The notes under the pieces are model-generated. The model did no database searches. It saw nothing but the letters and a program-made list of their open reading frames with translations, and was not told the origin of the DNA. Below, in pieces: positions 1 through 8,422 of a stretch of DNA of 64,000 nt. The translations under genes were made by a program, and so were the position numbers. The stretch is from the NCBI GenBank assembly GCA_036400075.1, contig DASWLV010000109.1:1-64000 (forward strand), written 5' to 3'. Origin of the DNA: JALZCH01 sp036400075 (GTDB taxonomy: Bacteria; Acidobacteriota; Blastocatellia; Pyrinomonadales; Pyrinomonadaceae). The first letter of the stretch is position 1, and every line of letters begins with the position of its first letter.

Positions 1-129
1 CTTGGTATGGCTTACGAAAAAGCCGGGGAAAAGGATAAAGCGATTGCTCAATTTACCGAGATTTACGCCGTTAATGTCGCTTATCGCGGAGTCGGCGAAA
101 AACTCAAAAATCTTCAATTAGTCAATTAA
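1..129 (+). CDS. TPR-type protein, C-terminal end (partial)
   Basis: This is the last 42 codons of a gene that begins before the window and ends with TAA at 127-129. The visible residues include GMAYEKAGEKDKAIAQF, which fits one helix-turn-helix unit of a tetratricopeptide repeat (G/A at the usual small-residue positions, KAI before an aromatic). TPR units mediate protein contacts, but nothing here shows the partner or the rest of the domain layout. A strong terminator follows at 151-182. Confidence is good that it is coding, modest for TPR because only one unit is seen. Confidence 0.6.
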   Translation, partial: LGMAYEKAGEKDKAIAQFTEIYAVNVAYRGVGEKLKNLQLVN

Positions 130-150
130 GTTTTTCAAAACATAATAAAA

Positions 151-182
151 AAAGCAGAGTTTAAACAAACTCTGCTTTTTTT
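151..182. terminator. Bidirectional intrinsic terminator
   Basis: A 9-bp perfect stem (154-162 with 167-175) with a 4-nt loop is flanked by an A-run on the left and a T-run on the right. It can end the TPR gene on the plus strand and purH on the minus strand, which converge here. Confidence 0.85.
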
Positions 183-203
183 ACGTTTATTTTGCCCCAA
201 AAA

Positions 204-2006
204 TTAATGTTTGAAATGACGAATTCCGGTAAAGATCATCGCCAGATTATGCGCGTCCGCGGCGTCAATCGTTTCTTCGTCGCGCATTGAACCACCGGGC
301 TGGATAATCGCCGTGATGCCGTTTTTCGCCGCTTCGTCAATTCCGTCGCGGAACGGGAAAAATGCGTCCGAAGCCAAAACCGTGCCCTGCAAAGACAAGA
401 CTGCGCGCTGCGCGCCGATTTTCACCGAATCAATCCGCGACATTTGACCGGCTCCCACTCCGACGGTTTGAAACTCATTGGCATAGACAATCGCATTTGA
501 TTTGACGTGCTTGGCGACTCGCCACGCAAATTGCAGCGCACGGATTTCGTTTTCGGTCGGCTGTCTTTTCGTGACGACTTTTAACTGTTCGTGCGTTAAA
601 ACGTTTCGGTCGCAGGTTTGCACCAAAAATCCGCCGGAAATTTGCCGGAACTCAAAATCTTCCTCAAAATCTTCGCGCGCTCCGACTGACAGAATCCGCA
701 AATTTTTCTTTGCCCGCAGAATTTCGAGCGCGTCCGTTTCAAATTCGGGCGCAACCACGACTTCGGTAAAAATCTCGATCAAAGCGCGTGCGACATCCGC
801 ATTAACCGCGCGATTAAAAGCGACGATTCCGCCGAAAGCCGAAACCGGATCGGTCGCCAGAGCGCGCGCGTAGGCTTCTTCGAGCGATTCGCCGATTCCG
901 ACGCCTGACGGATTTGTGTGTTTGATAATCGCGCAGGCGGTTTCGTCAAAATCCGAAACCAGATTGAAAGCTGCATCGGCGTCCAGATAATTGTTAAAAG
1001 ACATTTCTTTGCCGCCCAAAAGCTCCCCTTGCGCTACGCCGCCTTCAAACTCGGATTCGTAAACGGCGGCTTGCTGATGCGGGTTTTCGCCGTAGCGCAA
1101 ATCCTGAATTTTCGTCAAATAAAGCAATTCGTCGGCGGCAAAAAGCGGTTCTTCTTCATCTTCAAAATATCCTTCGTCGGAATCTTCGTCTTCATCAAAA
1201 ACCGCATCGAGAACGTGACCGTTTGAATCGGAAAGCTCGCTCCGGCTGGTGATTTCCGCCCACGCCTCTTCGACCACATCGTCCAGATTTTGCTGCTGCG
1301 CCGCGCCTTCTTCGGTCAAAATCCAATTCAGATAATTCACCGCATCGGCAGATTCGCCGTAAGGATGATTTTCGACTACAAAATCGTAATCTTCATCCGA
1401 AAGCCGGTCTTCGAGATAGCTGAAAATCGCCAGATCATAGCGCGAAGTGTTCATAAACGCTAAAACGGCGAGACGTTGGCGAGTCGAATGCGAAAGCGCA
1501 CCGCCTGATTCTCTTAATTCGCGCAAAACCGAATCGTAAAGCTTTGTATCGGTGACAACCGCAACTGATTGCCAATTTTTCGATGCTGAGCGAATCATTG
1601 CCGGACCGCCGATGTCAATTTGTTCGACCGCTTCGGCGAGCGAGGCGTTTTCGCGCTTAACTGTTTCCTCAAACGGGTAAAGATTAACGACGACCAGATC
1701 AATCGGTTCGATTCCGTGTTCGCGCATCGCGCCCAGATGTTCGTCGTTGTCTCTTAATCCGAGCAGCGCGCCGTGAATTTTCGGATGCAGAGTTTTAACG
1801 CGCCCGCCCATCATTTCGGGAAATCCGGTCAGGTCGGAAACTTCGCGGACTGTGATTCCGTTTTCTTGCAGCGCGCGCGCCGTTCCGCCGGTGCTGATGA
1901 TTTCAACGCCCGATTTTTCCAGCTCGCGGGCAAATTCGACGATTCCTTCTTTGTCGGAAACGCTGATTAAAGCGCGTTTGATTTTTACTGAATTTTCGCT
2001 CGACAT
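204..2006 (-). CDS. purH: Bifunctional AICAR transformylase / IMP cyclohydrolase PurH
   Basis: PurH performs the last two steps of de novo purine synthesis: formylation of AICAR with 10-formyl-THF, then ring closure to IMP, in the cytosol. The N-terminal IMP cyclohydrolase domain begins KIKRALISVSDKEG and has GGRVKTLHP. The transformylase domain has RYGENPHQ (near residue 304) and the catalytic Lys-His pair in KHTNPSGVG. The ATG at 2006 (600 residues) is preferred to an upstream in-frame start because the extra 45 residues do not resemble the family. Between YDLAIF (residue 190) and RYGENPHQ lie about 113 residues, roughly 70 more than in the E. coli enzyme, including a very acidic stretch (DEDEDSDEGYFEDEEEP). 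The frame is intact. folD at 19298 makes the same cofactor pool. Confidence 0.95.
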   Translation of the reverse strand: MSSENSVKIKRALISVSDKEGIVEFARELEKSGVEIISTGGTARALQENGITVREVSDLTGFPEMMGGRVKTLHPKIHGALLGLRDNDEHLGAMREHGIEPIDLVVVNLYPFEETVKRENASLAEAVEQIDIGGPAMIRSASKNWQSVAVVTDTKLYDSVLRELRESGGALSHSTRQRLAVLAFMNTSRYDLAIFSYLEDRLSDEDYDFVVENHPYGESADAVNYLNWILTEEGAAQQQNLDDVVEEAWAEITSRSELSDSNGHVLDAVFDEDEDSDEGYFEDEEEPLFAADELLYLTKIQDLRYGENPHQQAAVYESEFEGGVAQGELLGGKEMSFNNYLDADAAFNLVSDFDETACAIIKHTNPSGVGIGESLEEAYARALATDPVSAFGGIVAFNRAVNADVARALIEIFTEVVVAPEFETDALEILRAKKNLRILSVGAREDFEEDFEFRQISGGFLVQTCDRNVLTHEQLKVVTKRQPTENEIRALQFAWRVAKHVKSNAIVYANEFQTVGVGAGQMSRIDSVKIGAQRAVLSLQGTVLASDAFFPFRDGIDEAAKNGITAIIQPGGSMRDEETIDAADAHNLAMIFTGIRHFKH

Positions 2007-2074
2007 AAATAAAAAAACTGCAACAGAAGTGCAGGCAATTGTGACATATTCGCAGCCCGAAAGTGAAAAACAAA

Positions 2075-2108
2075 CGGGCGGACTCGAATTTTTAGACGAG
2101 TCCGCCCG
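2075..2108 (-). terminator. Hairpin with 12-bp perfect stem, probable terminator
   Basis: 2075-2086 pairs perfectly with 2097-2108 around a 10-nt AT-rich loop. On the minus strand it is followed by TTTGTTTTTC, so it can terminate transcription of the small reading frame at 2157-2240 before purH. On the plus strand only weaker T-rich sequence follows. It could instead act as a leader structure of purH. Confidence 0.5.
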
Positions 2109-2156
2109 AAATTTTATTTCGCTCAAATGAATTGCCGGCAAATCAGGAAAAACGTC

Positions 2157-2240
2157 TTAAACGAAAATGAAAAAACGTCCCAAAAACAGCAAACTTAAAA
2201 GGAACAGCATTGTCACGACTATTACTTTTATCAGGCTCAT
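2157..2240 (-). CDS. Putative 27-residue membrane peptide
   Basis: An ATG-to-TAA frame encodes MSLIKVIVVTMLFLLSLLFL followed by GRFFIFV. It is almost wholly hydrophobic, with one Lys near the N-terminus and one Arg after the helix, the pattern of a single-span small membrane protein. GAGAT lies upstream of the ATG as a weak ribosome site, and a terminator-like hairpin follows. No family is recognised. Short hydrophobic frames arise by chance in AT-rich spacers, so this is tentative; conservation of the peptide in relatives would decide. Confidence 0.33.
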   Translation of the reverse strand: MSLIKVIVVTMLFLLSLLFLGRFFIFV

Positions 2241-2334
2241 ATTTTTTATCTCAAAATTTTTGTTGCAGGGAAATCGAATCAACAAGCCGCGATTGATGAC
2301 AAACTAAATTCAAAATTTTAGTTTTCTTGTCTGA

Positions 2335-2496
2335 ACGGCATCAATTTCGTCAATCAAGACAGGCTACGAAGTCGTCCGCGAGAAAGTTCCGTTTAATTTT
2401 CAAACTTTGGATGTGTTAAATTTAATGCAAGTTGCAGCGCCGGGCAGCGGCGCTTTTCCGATCAATGTTTTATTCGCTCACGGTAAATATTTTTAG
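2335..2496 (+). pseudogene. Possible 3' remnant of a gene
   Basis: An open frame without any good start encodes about 53 residues ending in TAG. It contains KTGYEVVREKVPFNFQTLDV and AAPGSGAFPINVLFAHGKYF, which reads like a real protein C-terminus rather than random translation. It overlaps the start of the metallopeptidase gene by 32 nt in another frame. No family is recognised. It may be the tail of a deleted gene. Confidence 0.25.
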
Positions 2497-3958
2497 CCGA
2501 AATTTTTTCGCTCTTTTATTTTTGTGTTTTTGCGCGACAATTTTAAATGCCGAAAATGCGCAAGCCGAAACGCTTGATTTGCGTTTGGAAGTATCGGCGG
2601 CGCGTTTGATTGTCAGCGGCAAATTTTCAGCCAGACAAAATTCGTCTAAATCATTGCAGACGCGCTGGCTTTTTTCCGACCAATACGCCGATGCAGTCAA
2701 TCTCAGCAGAAGATTTTCAAAGCCGGAGTTTTTCGATGCTTCAGGCGCAACGGTCGCAAGCCGTACAAAAGCCTCGAACGAATTCATCGCGGCGCGTCCA
2801 ATTGATGCTTGGAAATACGAAGTGAATTTGGAAATGCCCGCGGACGCGATGACCGCCGCGCACGTTTCCTGGCTCAAAGAATCGGGCGGTTTGCTGATGC
2901 TGGCTGATTTGCTGCCGCAGCTTGACGGCAAAGAAACTGTCTCGGCGCGCGTCAAAATCGCGCTTCCGGCTGGCTGGAAAATCGCTGCGGTGGAAAATAA
3001 ATTGGGCGAAAACGAATTCTCCGTTGCCGATGTTGAAAAAGCCGTTTTCCTCGTCGGCAAAGATTTTACCGAACGAACGGGCTTAATCGGCAAAACCGAA
3101 TTTCGCATTGCCAGCGAGGGCAAATGGACTTTTTCGAGCGACGACATCGTGACAATGGCGAGCCAGATTTTGGAAGAGCACCGGCGGACATTCGGCGAAA
3201 CAAGCGTTAACCGCTTTCAATTGATTTTGCTGCCGCTGCCGTCGAACGTAAACGCAGATCGTTGGCGCGCCGAGACTCGCGGCGCGAGCATCGTTTTGCT
3301 TTCGGGCGCGTTACCTTTTAAATCAATCGCTTTAAATCGTCTGCACGAGCAATTGCGCCACGAGATTTTTCATTTCTGGATTCCGAATGGATTAAATCTG
3401 AGCGGCAGCTACGATTGGTTTTACGAAGGCTTTACGCTTTATCAGGCTTTGAAAACCGGAGTGCGGCTGGATTACATCCGGTTTGAAGATTTTCTCGACA
3501 CATTGAGCCGCGCGGTTGATGTGGCTCGAAGGGCGCAAAATACCAATCAAATTTCTTTGCTCGACGCTTCGCGCGAGCGCTGGCGGGGCAGCGCAAATCT
3601 GATTTACGCCAAAGGAATGGTCGTCGCGTTTTTGTGTGACGCCGCGCTTTTAAATCAAACCGGCGGCAAAGATTCTTTGTCCGACGTTTTCCGTGAGCTT
3701 TATCGAAAACATAATCTTGCCGCCGCGCGTGGTGAAGGAAACGCGGCTTCGCTGGCGGTTTTAAAGAAATATCCGCAGCTTGCCGGAATCGTGCAAAAAT
3801 ATGTTGAGCAAGCGAGCGTAATCGAGCCGAAAACTTTTGAGGATTTGAGCGGCTTGGTCAACCTTTCAAACGCAAATTTCACCAAACTTGCAATCGGTTC
3901 GAGCTTAAACGGACGACAGAAAAAAGTTCTGGAGAAATTGGGTTACAAACGCAGCTAA
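2465..3958 (+). CDS. Secreted gluzincin-type metallopeptidase (M1/M61-like)
   Basis: The 497-residue product starts with a signal peptide (hydrophobic ALLFLCFCATIL, probable cleavage after AENAQA). The zinc site HEIFH is at residues 299-303 and a third ligand Glu is in WFYEGF at 321, the HExxH...E layout of the MA(E) clan; the W-x-EG context resembles M61 and M1 enzymes. The N-terminal ~200 residues look like beta-sandwich sequence, as in M61. An in-frame TTG at 2432 is also possible, but the ATG gives a cleaner signal peptide; neither has a clear Shine-Dalgarno. It probably cleaves peptides outside the inner membrane. The exact family is not certain because the spacing to Glu is shorter than in typical M61 members. 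Confidence 0.75.
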   Translation: MFYSLTVNIFSRNFFALLFLCFCATILNAENAQAETLDLRLEVSAARLIVSGKFSARQNSSKSLQTRWLFSDQYADAVNLSRRFSKPEFFDASGATVASRTKASNEFIAARPIDAWKYEVNLEMPADAMTAAHVSWLKESGGLLMLADLLPQLDGKETVSARVKIALPAGWKIAAVENKLGENEFSVADVEKAVFLVGKDFTERTGLIGKTEFRIASEGKWTFSSDDIVTMASQILEEHRRTFGETSVNRFQLILLPLPSNVNADRWRAETRGASIVLLSGALPFKSIALNRLHEQLRHEIFHFWIPNGLNLSGSYDWFYEGFTLYQALKTGVRLDYIRFEDFLDTLSRAVDVARRAQNTNQISLLDASRERWRGSANLIYAKGMVVAFLCDAALLNQTGGKDSLSDVFRELYRKHNLAAARGEGNAASLAVLKKYPQLAGIVQKYVEQASVIEPKTFEDLSGLVNLSNANFTKLAIGSSLNGRQKKVLEKLGYKRS

Positions 3959-4049
3959 ATTCGGTCGAATCAAAAGCGATTGGCTTTCAACTACATTTAT
4001 CACGCACAGTTTAGTAAAATTCAAATTCGGTTTGAATAAATTCGATTTT

Positions 4050-5186
4050 ATGAAATCAAAACTGCTTTTATTTTTAATCCTAGTTTTCGGCGCTGCGGTT
4101 TTAAGCGGCTGCACATCGGTCGCCGGTCTGGTCGGAATGAATCAAAAATGCGTCGTGATTGCCGAACGCGCGCAAATTCGCAGTTCCGGCGCTGTGGTCG
4201 CGGCTGATCTGATGGAAGTTAAACGCGGGCAAACTCTTGAAGTTTTGGACGAGACGACTTTTGAAAATGAAAAATGGTACAACGTCCGCGCGTCAGATGA
4301 AGAACAAACCGAAGGCTGGATCGAAGCGCGTTATGTGATGACGCAGACTCTGCTCGAAAAATCGCAAAAGATCGCCGACGAAGACCGCGAAACTCCGGTG
4401 CAAGCCGCCGGACAATTACGCGCGGCTTCAAATCTGCGGCTTTCGCCCGACCGCACATCGGACGACAACATTCTATTCAAACTGCTTGGCGGCGATACGT
4501 TTGAAATTGTCGGCTGGAAGCGCGTCCCGAAAACCGATGAAGCCGAAAAAGATGATGCGCCGAAAGGCGGTGTAGATAACCAGGCGGGAAAAAATGCCGG
4601 TCGTCAGCAAAAACAGAAAGACCACAACGCTCCGCTGCAATTGGACGATAAATATGAGACCTGGTACAAAGTCAGGCTCGATCCGTCCGTTTCGCCTGCG
4701 CCGGCGGGTTGGATTTACGGCAAACAAGTCGAACTGGCGGTTCCGGCGGACATTATTTTTTACCGAACGGGACGCGAGTTTGTTGCTTGGCGTCGGCTTG
4801 ACGGTGACGAGTCTGGGAATTCGTCGTTTTTAAAACGCGGCAAAGATATGGCGCGCGAAGAAAAACCGGGAAGCTGGGTGATTTTGGAGAAAAGCAACAC
4901 CCTGCAAGAACCCGACGGCGAAGAACCGGATTTCGACCGCATTTTGGTTTTGGGTTATGACAAATATAATCAAGACCATTACAAAGTTTATCGCAGCGGC
5001 AATGTCAAAGGATTTTTGCCGCTCCGTGTAACCGGAACCGGCGACAGCCGCGTCTTTTCTGTCAGGCTGAAAGACGGACAAGGGCAGTTTATTGACGTGC
5101 AATTCCAGGTTTTCAAAGACGCGCGCGGAAATCTTAAAGTTAAAGTGCCGGACAATATTCCCAAAGACGAAAAACGCGGAGATTAA
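4050..5186 (+). CDS. Lipoprotein with two SH3-like domains
   Basis: MKSKLLLFLILVFGAAVLSG precedes the lipobox Cys (LSGC), so this is a predicted lipoprotein of 378 residues. Residues ~35-100 form a bacterial SH3 domain (AQIRSS...VKRGQTLEVLD...KWYNVRA...GWIEARYV). A second one (ASNLRLSP...WYKVRLDP...GWIYGKQVEL) spans ~115-240 but is split by a charged, low-complexity insert. The remaining C-terminal ~140 residues are not recognised. Bacterial SH3 domains often bind peptidoglycan or peptides. The ATG at 4050 is used rather than a TTG 18 nt upstream because it directly begins the signal sequence. The smr gene follows after 2 nt, so the two are likely cotranscribed. Confidence 0.75.
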   Translation: MKSKLLLFLILVFGAAVLSGCTSVAGLVGMNQKCVVIAERAQIRSSGAVVAADLMEVKRGQTLEVLDETTFENEKWYNVRASDEEQTEGWIEARYVMTQTLLEKSQKIADEDRETPVQAAGQLRAASNLRLSPDRTSDDNILFKLLGGDTFEIVGWKRVPKTDEAEKDDAPKGGVDNQAGKNAGRQQKQKDHNAPLQLDDKYETWYKVRLDPSVSPAPAGWIYGKQVELAVPADIIFYRTGREFVAWRRLDGDESGNSSFLKRGKDMAREEKPGSWVILEKSNTLQEPDGEEPDFDRILVLGYDKYNQDHYKVYRSGNVKGFLPLRVTGTGDSRVFSVRLKDGQGQFIDVQFQVFKDARGNLKVKVPDNIPKDEKRGD

Positions 5187-5188
5187 AA

Positions 5189-5473
5189 ATGGAAGAAAAT
5201 GATTTTTTTCCCGAAACAGTCGAGATTGAAATAACCGATTCGTTTGATTTGCATTCATTCGCGCCAAAAGACATTCCGCGAATTGTCGAAGAGTATTTAA
5301 TGCTCGCGCGCGAAAAAGGTTTTCGTGTGGTCAGAATTATTCACGGCAAGGGAATCGGCGTGCAGCGCGAGATTGTGCGCTCGATTTTGGCTAAAACTCC
5401 GTTTGTCGAATCTTTTAAGGACGCGCCCGCTTTTTCCGGTCATTGGGGCGCTACTGTTGTTCAGTTTAAATAA
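5189..5473 (+). CDS. Stand-alone Smr domain protein
   Basis: The 94-residue protein is essentially one Smr domain, the C-terminal nuclease-like domain of MutS2. Diagnostic pieces are the DLHSF motif near the start, the helix IPRIVEEYLMLAREKGF, the core RIIHGKGIGVQ, and a terminal GHWGATVVQF. Smr domains nick or bind structured nucleic acids; small Smr proteins are of poorly known function. It starts 2 nt after the SH3 lipoprotein stop, an odd pairing of a cytosolic protein with an exported one, and is followed at once by a terminator. Confidence 0.88.
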   Translation: MEENDFFPETVEIEITDSFDLHSFAPKDIPRIVEEYLMLAREKGFRVVRIIHGKGIGVQREIVRSILAKTPFVESFKDAPAFSGHWGATVVQFK

Positions 5474-5509
5474 AGAAAAAGCGGCGTAAAACTTCACGCC
5501 GCTTTTTCT
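5474..5509. terminator. Bidirectional intrinsic terminator
   Basis: A 14-bp perfect stem (5474-5487 with 5496-5509) around an 8-nt loop ends in A-run and T-run on its two sides. It separates the convergent smr and the small membrane-protein gene at 5528. Confidence 0.9.
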
Positions 5510-5527
5510 TTTCCGCTAAAAAATATT

Positions 5528-5785
5528 TTAATCTTCAATAATTTCCGACCAAACTTCTTCATCTTCGATTATTTCTTCGGCTTCGAGCGCTTGATAACTG
5601 GAAATCTGCTGCTCGGCTTCCTGCCAGCGATGATAAAGCACGGCATTTTGGCGTTCAAGCTCGTGAATCCGGCGTTTTAATTGATTGCTCATCCGCTCCA
5701 GATAAGCGAGATAAAAAAACTGCAAACCCGCGACGCCCGCCATTGCCAAAGCAACACAAATTACAACGTAATAATAATTATACAT
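5528..5785 (-). CDS. Small membrane protein with coiled-coil tail
   Basis: The 85 residues begin with a transmembrane helix (VVICVALAMAGVAGLQFFYL), followed by a charged helix with heptad spacing (RMSNQLKRRIHELERQNAVL) and a very acidic C-terminus (EAEEIIEDEEVWSEIIED). GCGGAG lies just before the ATG. The design resembles small single-span coiled-coil proteins such as FtsB/FtsL or LapA-like proteins, but no family signature is seen and no function is claimed. It lies downstream of murJ on the same strand with a 230-nt spacer. Confidence 0.65.
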   Translation of the reverse strand: MYNYYYVVICVALAMAGVAGLQFFYLAYLERMSNQLKRRIHELERQNAVLYHRWQEAEQQISSYQALEAEEIIEDEEVWSEIIED

Positions 5786-6015
5786 CTCCGCAAACCTCTC
5801 GCTTAAAATTCCACGCCGAAGGTGAAGTGATTAAGAACCTCTACGCCGATTGGCGTCAAAAGGTTTTCAATCGTGTTTCTGGAATTATACTCTTGACGGG
5901 CGGTGAAGTGAAGGTAAAATTCAACGAAAAATTTTCAAGGAAAACTAATAACCGTACGATGACGAATGGAAATTTGACGGCTCGGCGTTTAAATACAAAC
6001 CGGACTGCCAAATCT

Positions 6016-8151
6016 TTATTTCTTTCGTCCGAATTTGCGCGCAAAAGCATTGTAAGCGGATTCCAATTCAGCGACTCGGAGCAGCTTGGCGACTACGATA
6101 AAACAAATTCCGCCGAGCGCAATCGGAATCAAAACTTCAATTAATTTGAAAATCAGATTAGCCGCGCCGAATGTTTGGTGCAGAAAAAAGTAGGCAAACC
6201 AGCTTACGGCACTCATTATCGCGGCGGCGATTGCGATTTTGACGAACGAAGCGAGAATTTTCCCGCCTTCGATGCCGTTTATTCTGCCGCGCATCAAAAA
6301 AGCGAGAGCAAAAAAATTAACCAAAGCGACCGACGAAGTGGCGAGCGCGACGCCGACGTGACCGAAACCATACGGCATTAGAGCTTCGCGGAAAACGTAG
6401 CTCGCAATTCCGTTGACGGCAATCGAGCAAAGGCTGATTATCATCGGCGTTTTCGCGTCGTCGAGTGCGTAAAAAGCGGGAGATAAAATTTTAATTGCCG
6501 CATAGCCGGTCAAACCAATTGTATAACCCGTCAAAGCCCAGGCGGTCATCGTCGTATCAGACGCCGTGAATAATCCGCGCTCGTAAATCAGACGAATTAT
6601 CGGCTCGCCTAAAACGACCAACCCGCACGCCGAGGGAAGCGTCAGCAAAAATACGAGATTGATTGACGAAGAAATCGTTTCCCGAAATTTCTTAAAATCG
6701 TTTTGCGCCGCGAAACGCGAAAGCGTCGGAATCGCCGCCGTCCCGATTGCGACGCCGAAAACGCCAATCGGAAACTGCATCAGGCGAAACGAATACGACA
6801 GCCATGATTGCCCGCCGTCAATGTCGGAAACGAAATAAGTGTTGATTAAAACGTTGATTTGCACGGCGCTCGTGCCTAAAATCGCAGGCGCCATCAGCCG
6901 CATCACGCGACGCACGCCTTCGTCCGCAAAACTGATTTTCGGCGAAAAGCGAAACCCGACTGCGAAAAGCGACGGGATTTGAATCACAAACTGAGCCGCG
7001 CCGCCGATTAAAGTTCCAATCGCCATTCCGATAATCGCCCATTGCGCCGCAACGCTCGGAATCAGATTTTCGTCGGTTGATTTTTCCCAACCGCCTCCGC
7101 TCAAAAAGTAAGCAAAACCGAGTCCGGCAATGAGCGAAACGATGTTAAAAGCGGTCGAAGCCGAAGCCGGAACGCCGAATCTGCCTTTCGTATTTAAAAC
7201 GCCCATCGCCACCGCTGCCATCGCCACAAGCAAAATAAACGGAAACATTATCTGCGTCAGAGTCGTCGCCAGAGCCGCTTTTTCGGGCGAAAAACCGCCG
7301 GCGATTAAACCGACGAGCTGCGGCGATAAGACGATTCCCAAAATTGTGACAAGACTCAAAACAATAGCCAGAGCGTTTAAAACGAGCGAAGCCAATTGCC
7401 AAGCCTCCGCCTCGCTTTTTTTAAGCTGGTAATCTGTGAAAACTTTGACAAAAGCTGCTGACAAAGCGCCTTCGGCGAAAAGATCGCGCAAAATATTCGG
7501 AATGCGGAAGCCGACAAGATAAGCGTCGTACAAAAAACCCGCGCCGAAATAATTGGCGAAAACCATTTCGCGCACCAAGCCCATCACGCGCGAACCCATC
7601 ACGGCAATTGAAACGATTCCGGCAGAGCGCGCCACGCTTTTTTGCGGTTCGGCTTTTTTTTCTTCAACACTTGCTTCGACTAATTGCGGCTGTTCTACGG
7701 CAGTGGGCGCGGGCAAAGCGGATTCCGCCGCTTCCAAATCCGGCGGAATTGATTTTTCGATTTCGGACGCAACGCTCGATTCAGGTTTTTTCCATTCGAA
7801 TGTTGTTTCAATGTTGCCGAATCGAACCGACGCATTTTCCGGCAGCTCAATTGTTTCGCCGACCGCGAGACGTTTTCCGCCGACGAAAGTTCCGGCGGTT
7901 GAATCCAAATCGGCAATCAACAGCCGCCCGTCCGGTTTCATCAAAAGCGAAGCGTGAAAGCGTGAAATTGATTCGTAATCAATCCAAATTTCGTTTTGCC
8001 GTTCGCGCCCGACTTGCAGGCGATTGTGTTTGGGCGTTAGCTTGAATTCGGTTTTTTCAGGTTTTGAGTTCGGTAAATTAACGGTAACGGAAACAGTGAT
8101 TTCCGATTGATCGGCAGCTTTTATTGAGGTTTTACTTGTCTCCGATTCCAT
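6016..8151 (-). CDS. murJ: FHA domain fused to lipid II flippase MurJ
   Basis: MurJ (MviN) flips the peptidoglycan precursor lipid II across the inner membrane. The MurJ part begins near residue 171 with GIVSIAVMGSRVMGLVREMV and NYFGAG, followed by the many hydrophobic segments of the MOP exporter fold and the family stretch NILRDLFAEGALSAAFVKVF. Unusually, residues ~43-119 form a forkhead-associated domain with GRE (48-50), SRFHA (63-67) and STAGTF, joined by a Pro/Glu-rich linker. FHA domains bind phosphothreonine peptides. At 711 residues it exceeds plain MurJ (~510-540) by the size of this extension. In mycobacteria MurJ is controlled by a separate FHA protein, so regulation by a Ser/Thr kinase is a reasonable inference. 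dacB lies upstream. Confidence 0.95.
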   Translation of the reverse strand: MESETSKTSIKAADQSEITVSVTVNLPNSKPEKTEFKLTPKHNRLQVGRERQNEIWIDYESISRFHASLLMKPDGRLLIADLDSTAGTFVGGKRLAVGETIELPENASVRFGNIETTFEWKKPESSVASEIEKSIPPDLEAAESALPAPTAVEQPQLVEASVEEKKAEPQKSVARSAGIVSIAVMGSRVMGLVREMVFANYFGAGFLYDAYLVGFRIPNILRDLFAEGALSAAFVKVFTDYQLKKSEAEAWQLASLVLNALAIVLSLVTILGIVLSPQLVGLIAGGFSPEKAALATTLTQIMFPFILLVAMAAVAMGVLNTKGRFGVPASASTAFNIVSLIAGLGFAYFLSGGGWEKSTDENLIPSVAAQWAIIGMAIGTLIGGAAQFVIQIPSLFAVGFRFSPKISFADEGVRRVMRLMAPAILGTSAVQINVLINTYFVSDIDGGQSWLSYSFRLMQFPIGVFGVAIGTAAIPTLSRFAAQNDFKKFRETISSSINLVFLLTLPSACGLVVLGEPIIRLIYERGLFTASDTTMTAWALTGYTIGLTGYAAIKILSPAFYALDDAKTPMIISLCSIAVNGIASYVFREALMPYGFGHVGVALATSSVALVNFFALAFLMRGRINGIEGGKILASFVKIAIAAAIMSAVSWFAYFFLHQTFGAANLIFKLIEVLIPIALGGICFIVVAKLLRVAELESAYNAFARKFGRKK

Positions 8152-8193
8152 TTTGAAAAGCCGCCAAACCGGTTTGTTTCGCGGCTGCTCGAT

Positions 8194-8350
8194 TCATAGT
8201 TGTTCCTGGATTTTCGTCAGCAAAGTTTTGTTGCCCGCGCGCAAAGCTAAAGTTTCGGTTATTTTCTTATTTTCGACAAGCCGCGCATACTGAAACTGCG
8301 GAAAATCTTTGGATGGCGGCAGATATTCGGATTCAAGCGAATTCGTGCGA
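8194..8350 (-). pseudogene. Possible gene remnant lacking a start
   Basis: An open minus-strand frame ending in TGA (8194-8196) encodes LESEYLPPSKDFPQFQYARL followed by VENKKITETLALRAGNKTLL and a short tail. Composition is protein-like, but the frame opens inside the flank of the dacB terminator and has no start codon. It is perhaps the end of a gene lost next to dacB. No family is recognised. Confidence 0.28.
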
Positions 8351-8356
8351 GACCAA

Positions 8357-8405
8357 AAAAAGAAGCTTCACGAATCTAAGGAATTTATTCGTGAAGCTTC
8401 TTTTT
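8357..8405. terminator. Strong intrinsic terminator after dacB
   Basis: A 19-bp perfect stem (8357-8375 with 8387-8405) with an 11-nt loop includes its own A/T runs. On the minus strand it follows the dacB stop at 8423. Confidence 0.9.
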
Positions 8406-8422
8406 ATATTTTAAAAATTAGG

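Noticed and set aside
2007..2141. Longer purH starting at 2141
   Set aside because: The extra residues include the 12-bp hairpin and do not match the family; the ATG at 2006 leads directly into the conserved N-terminus.
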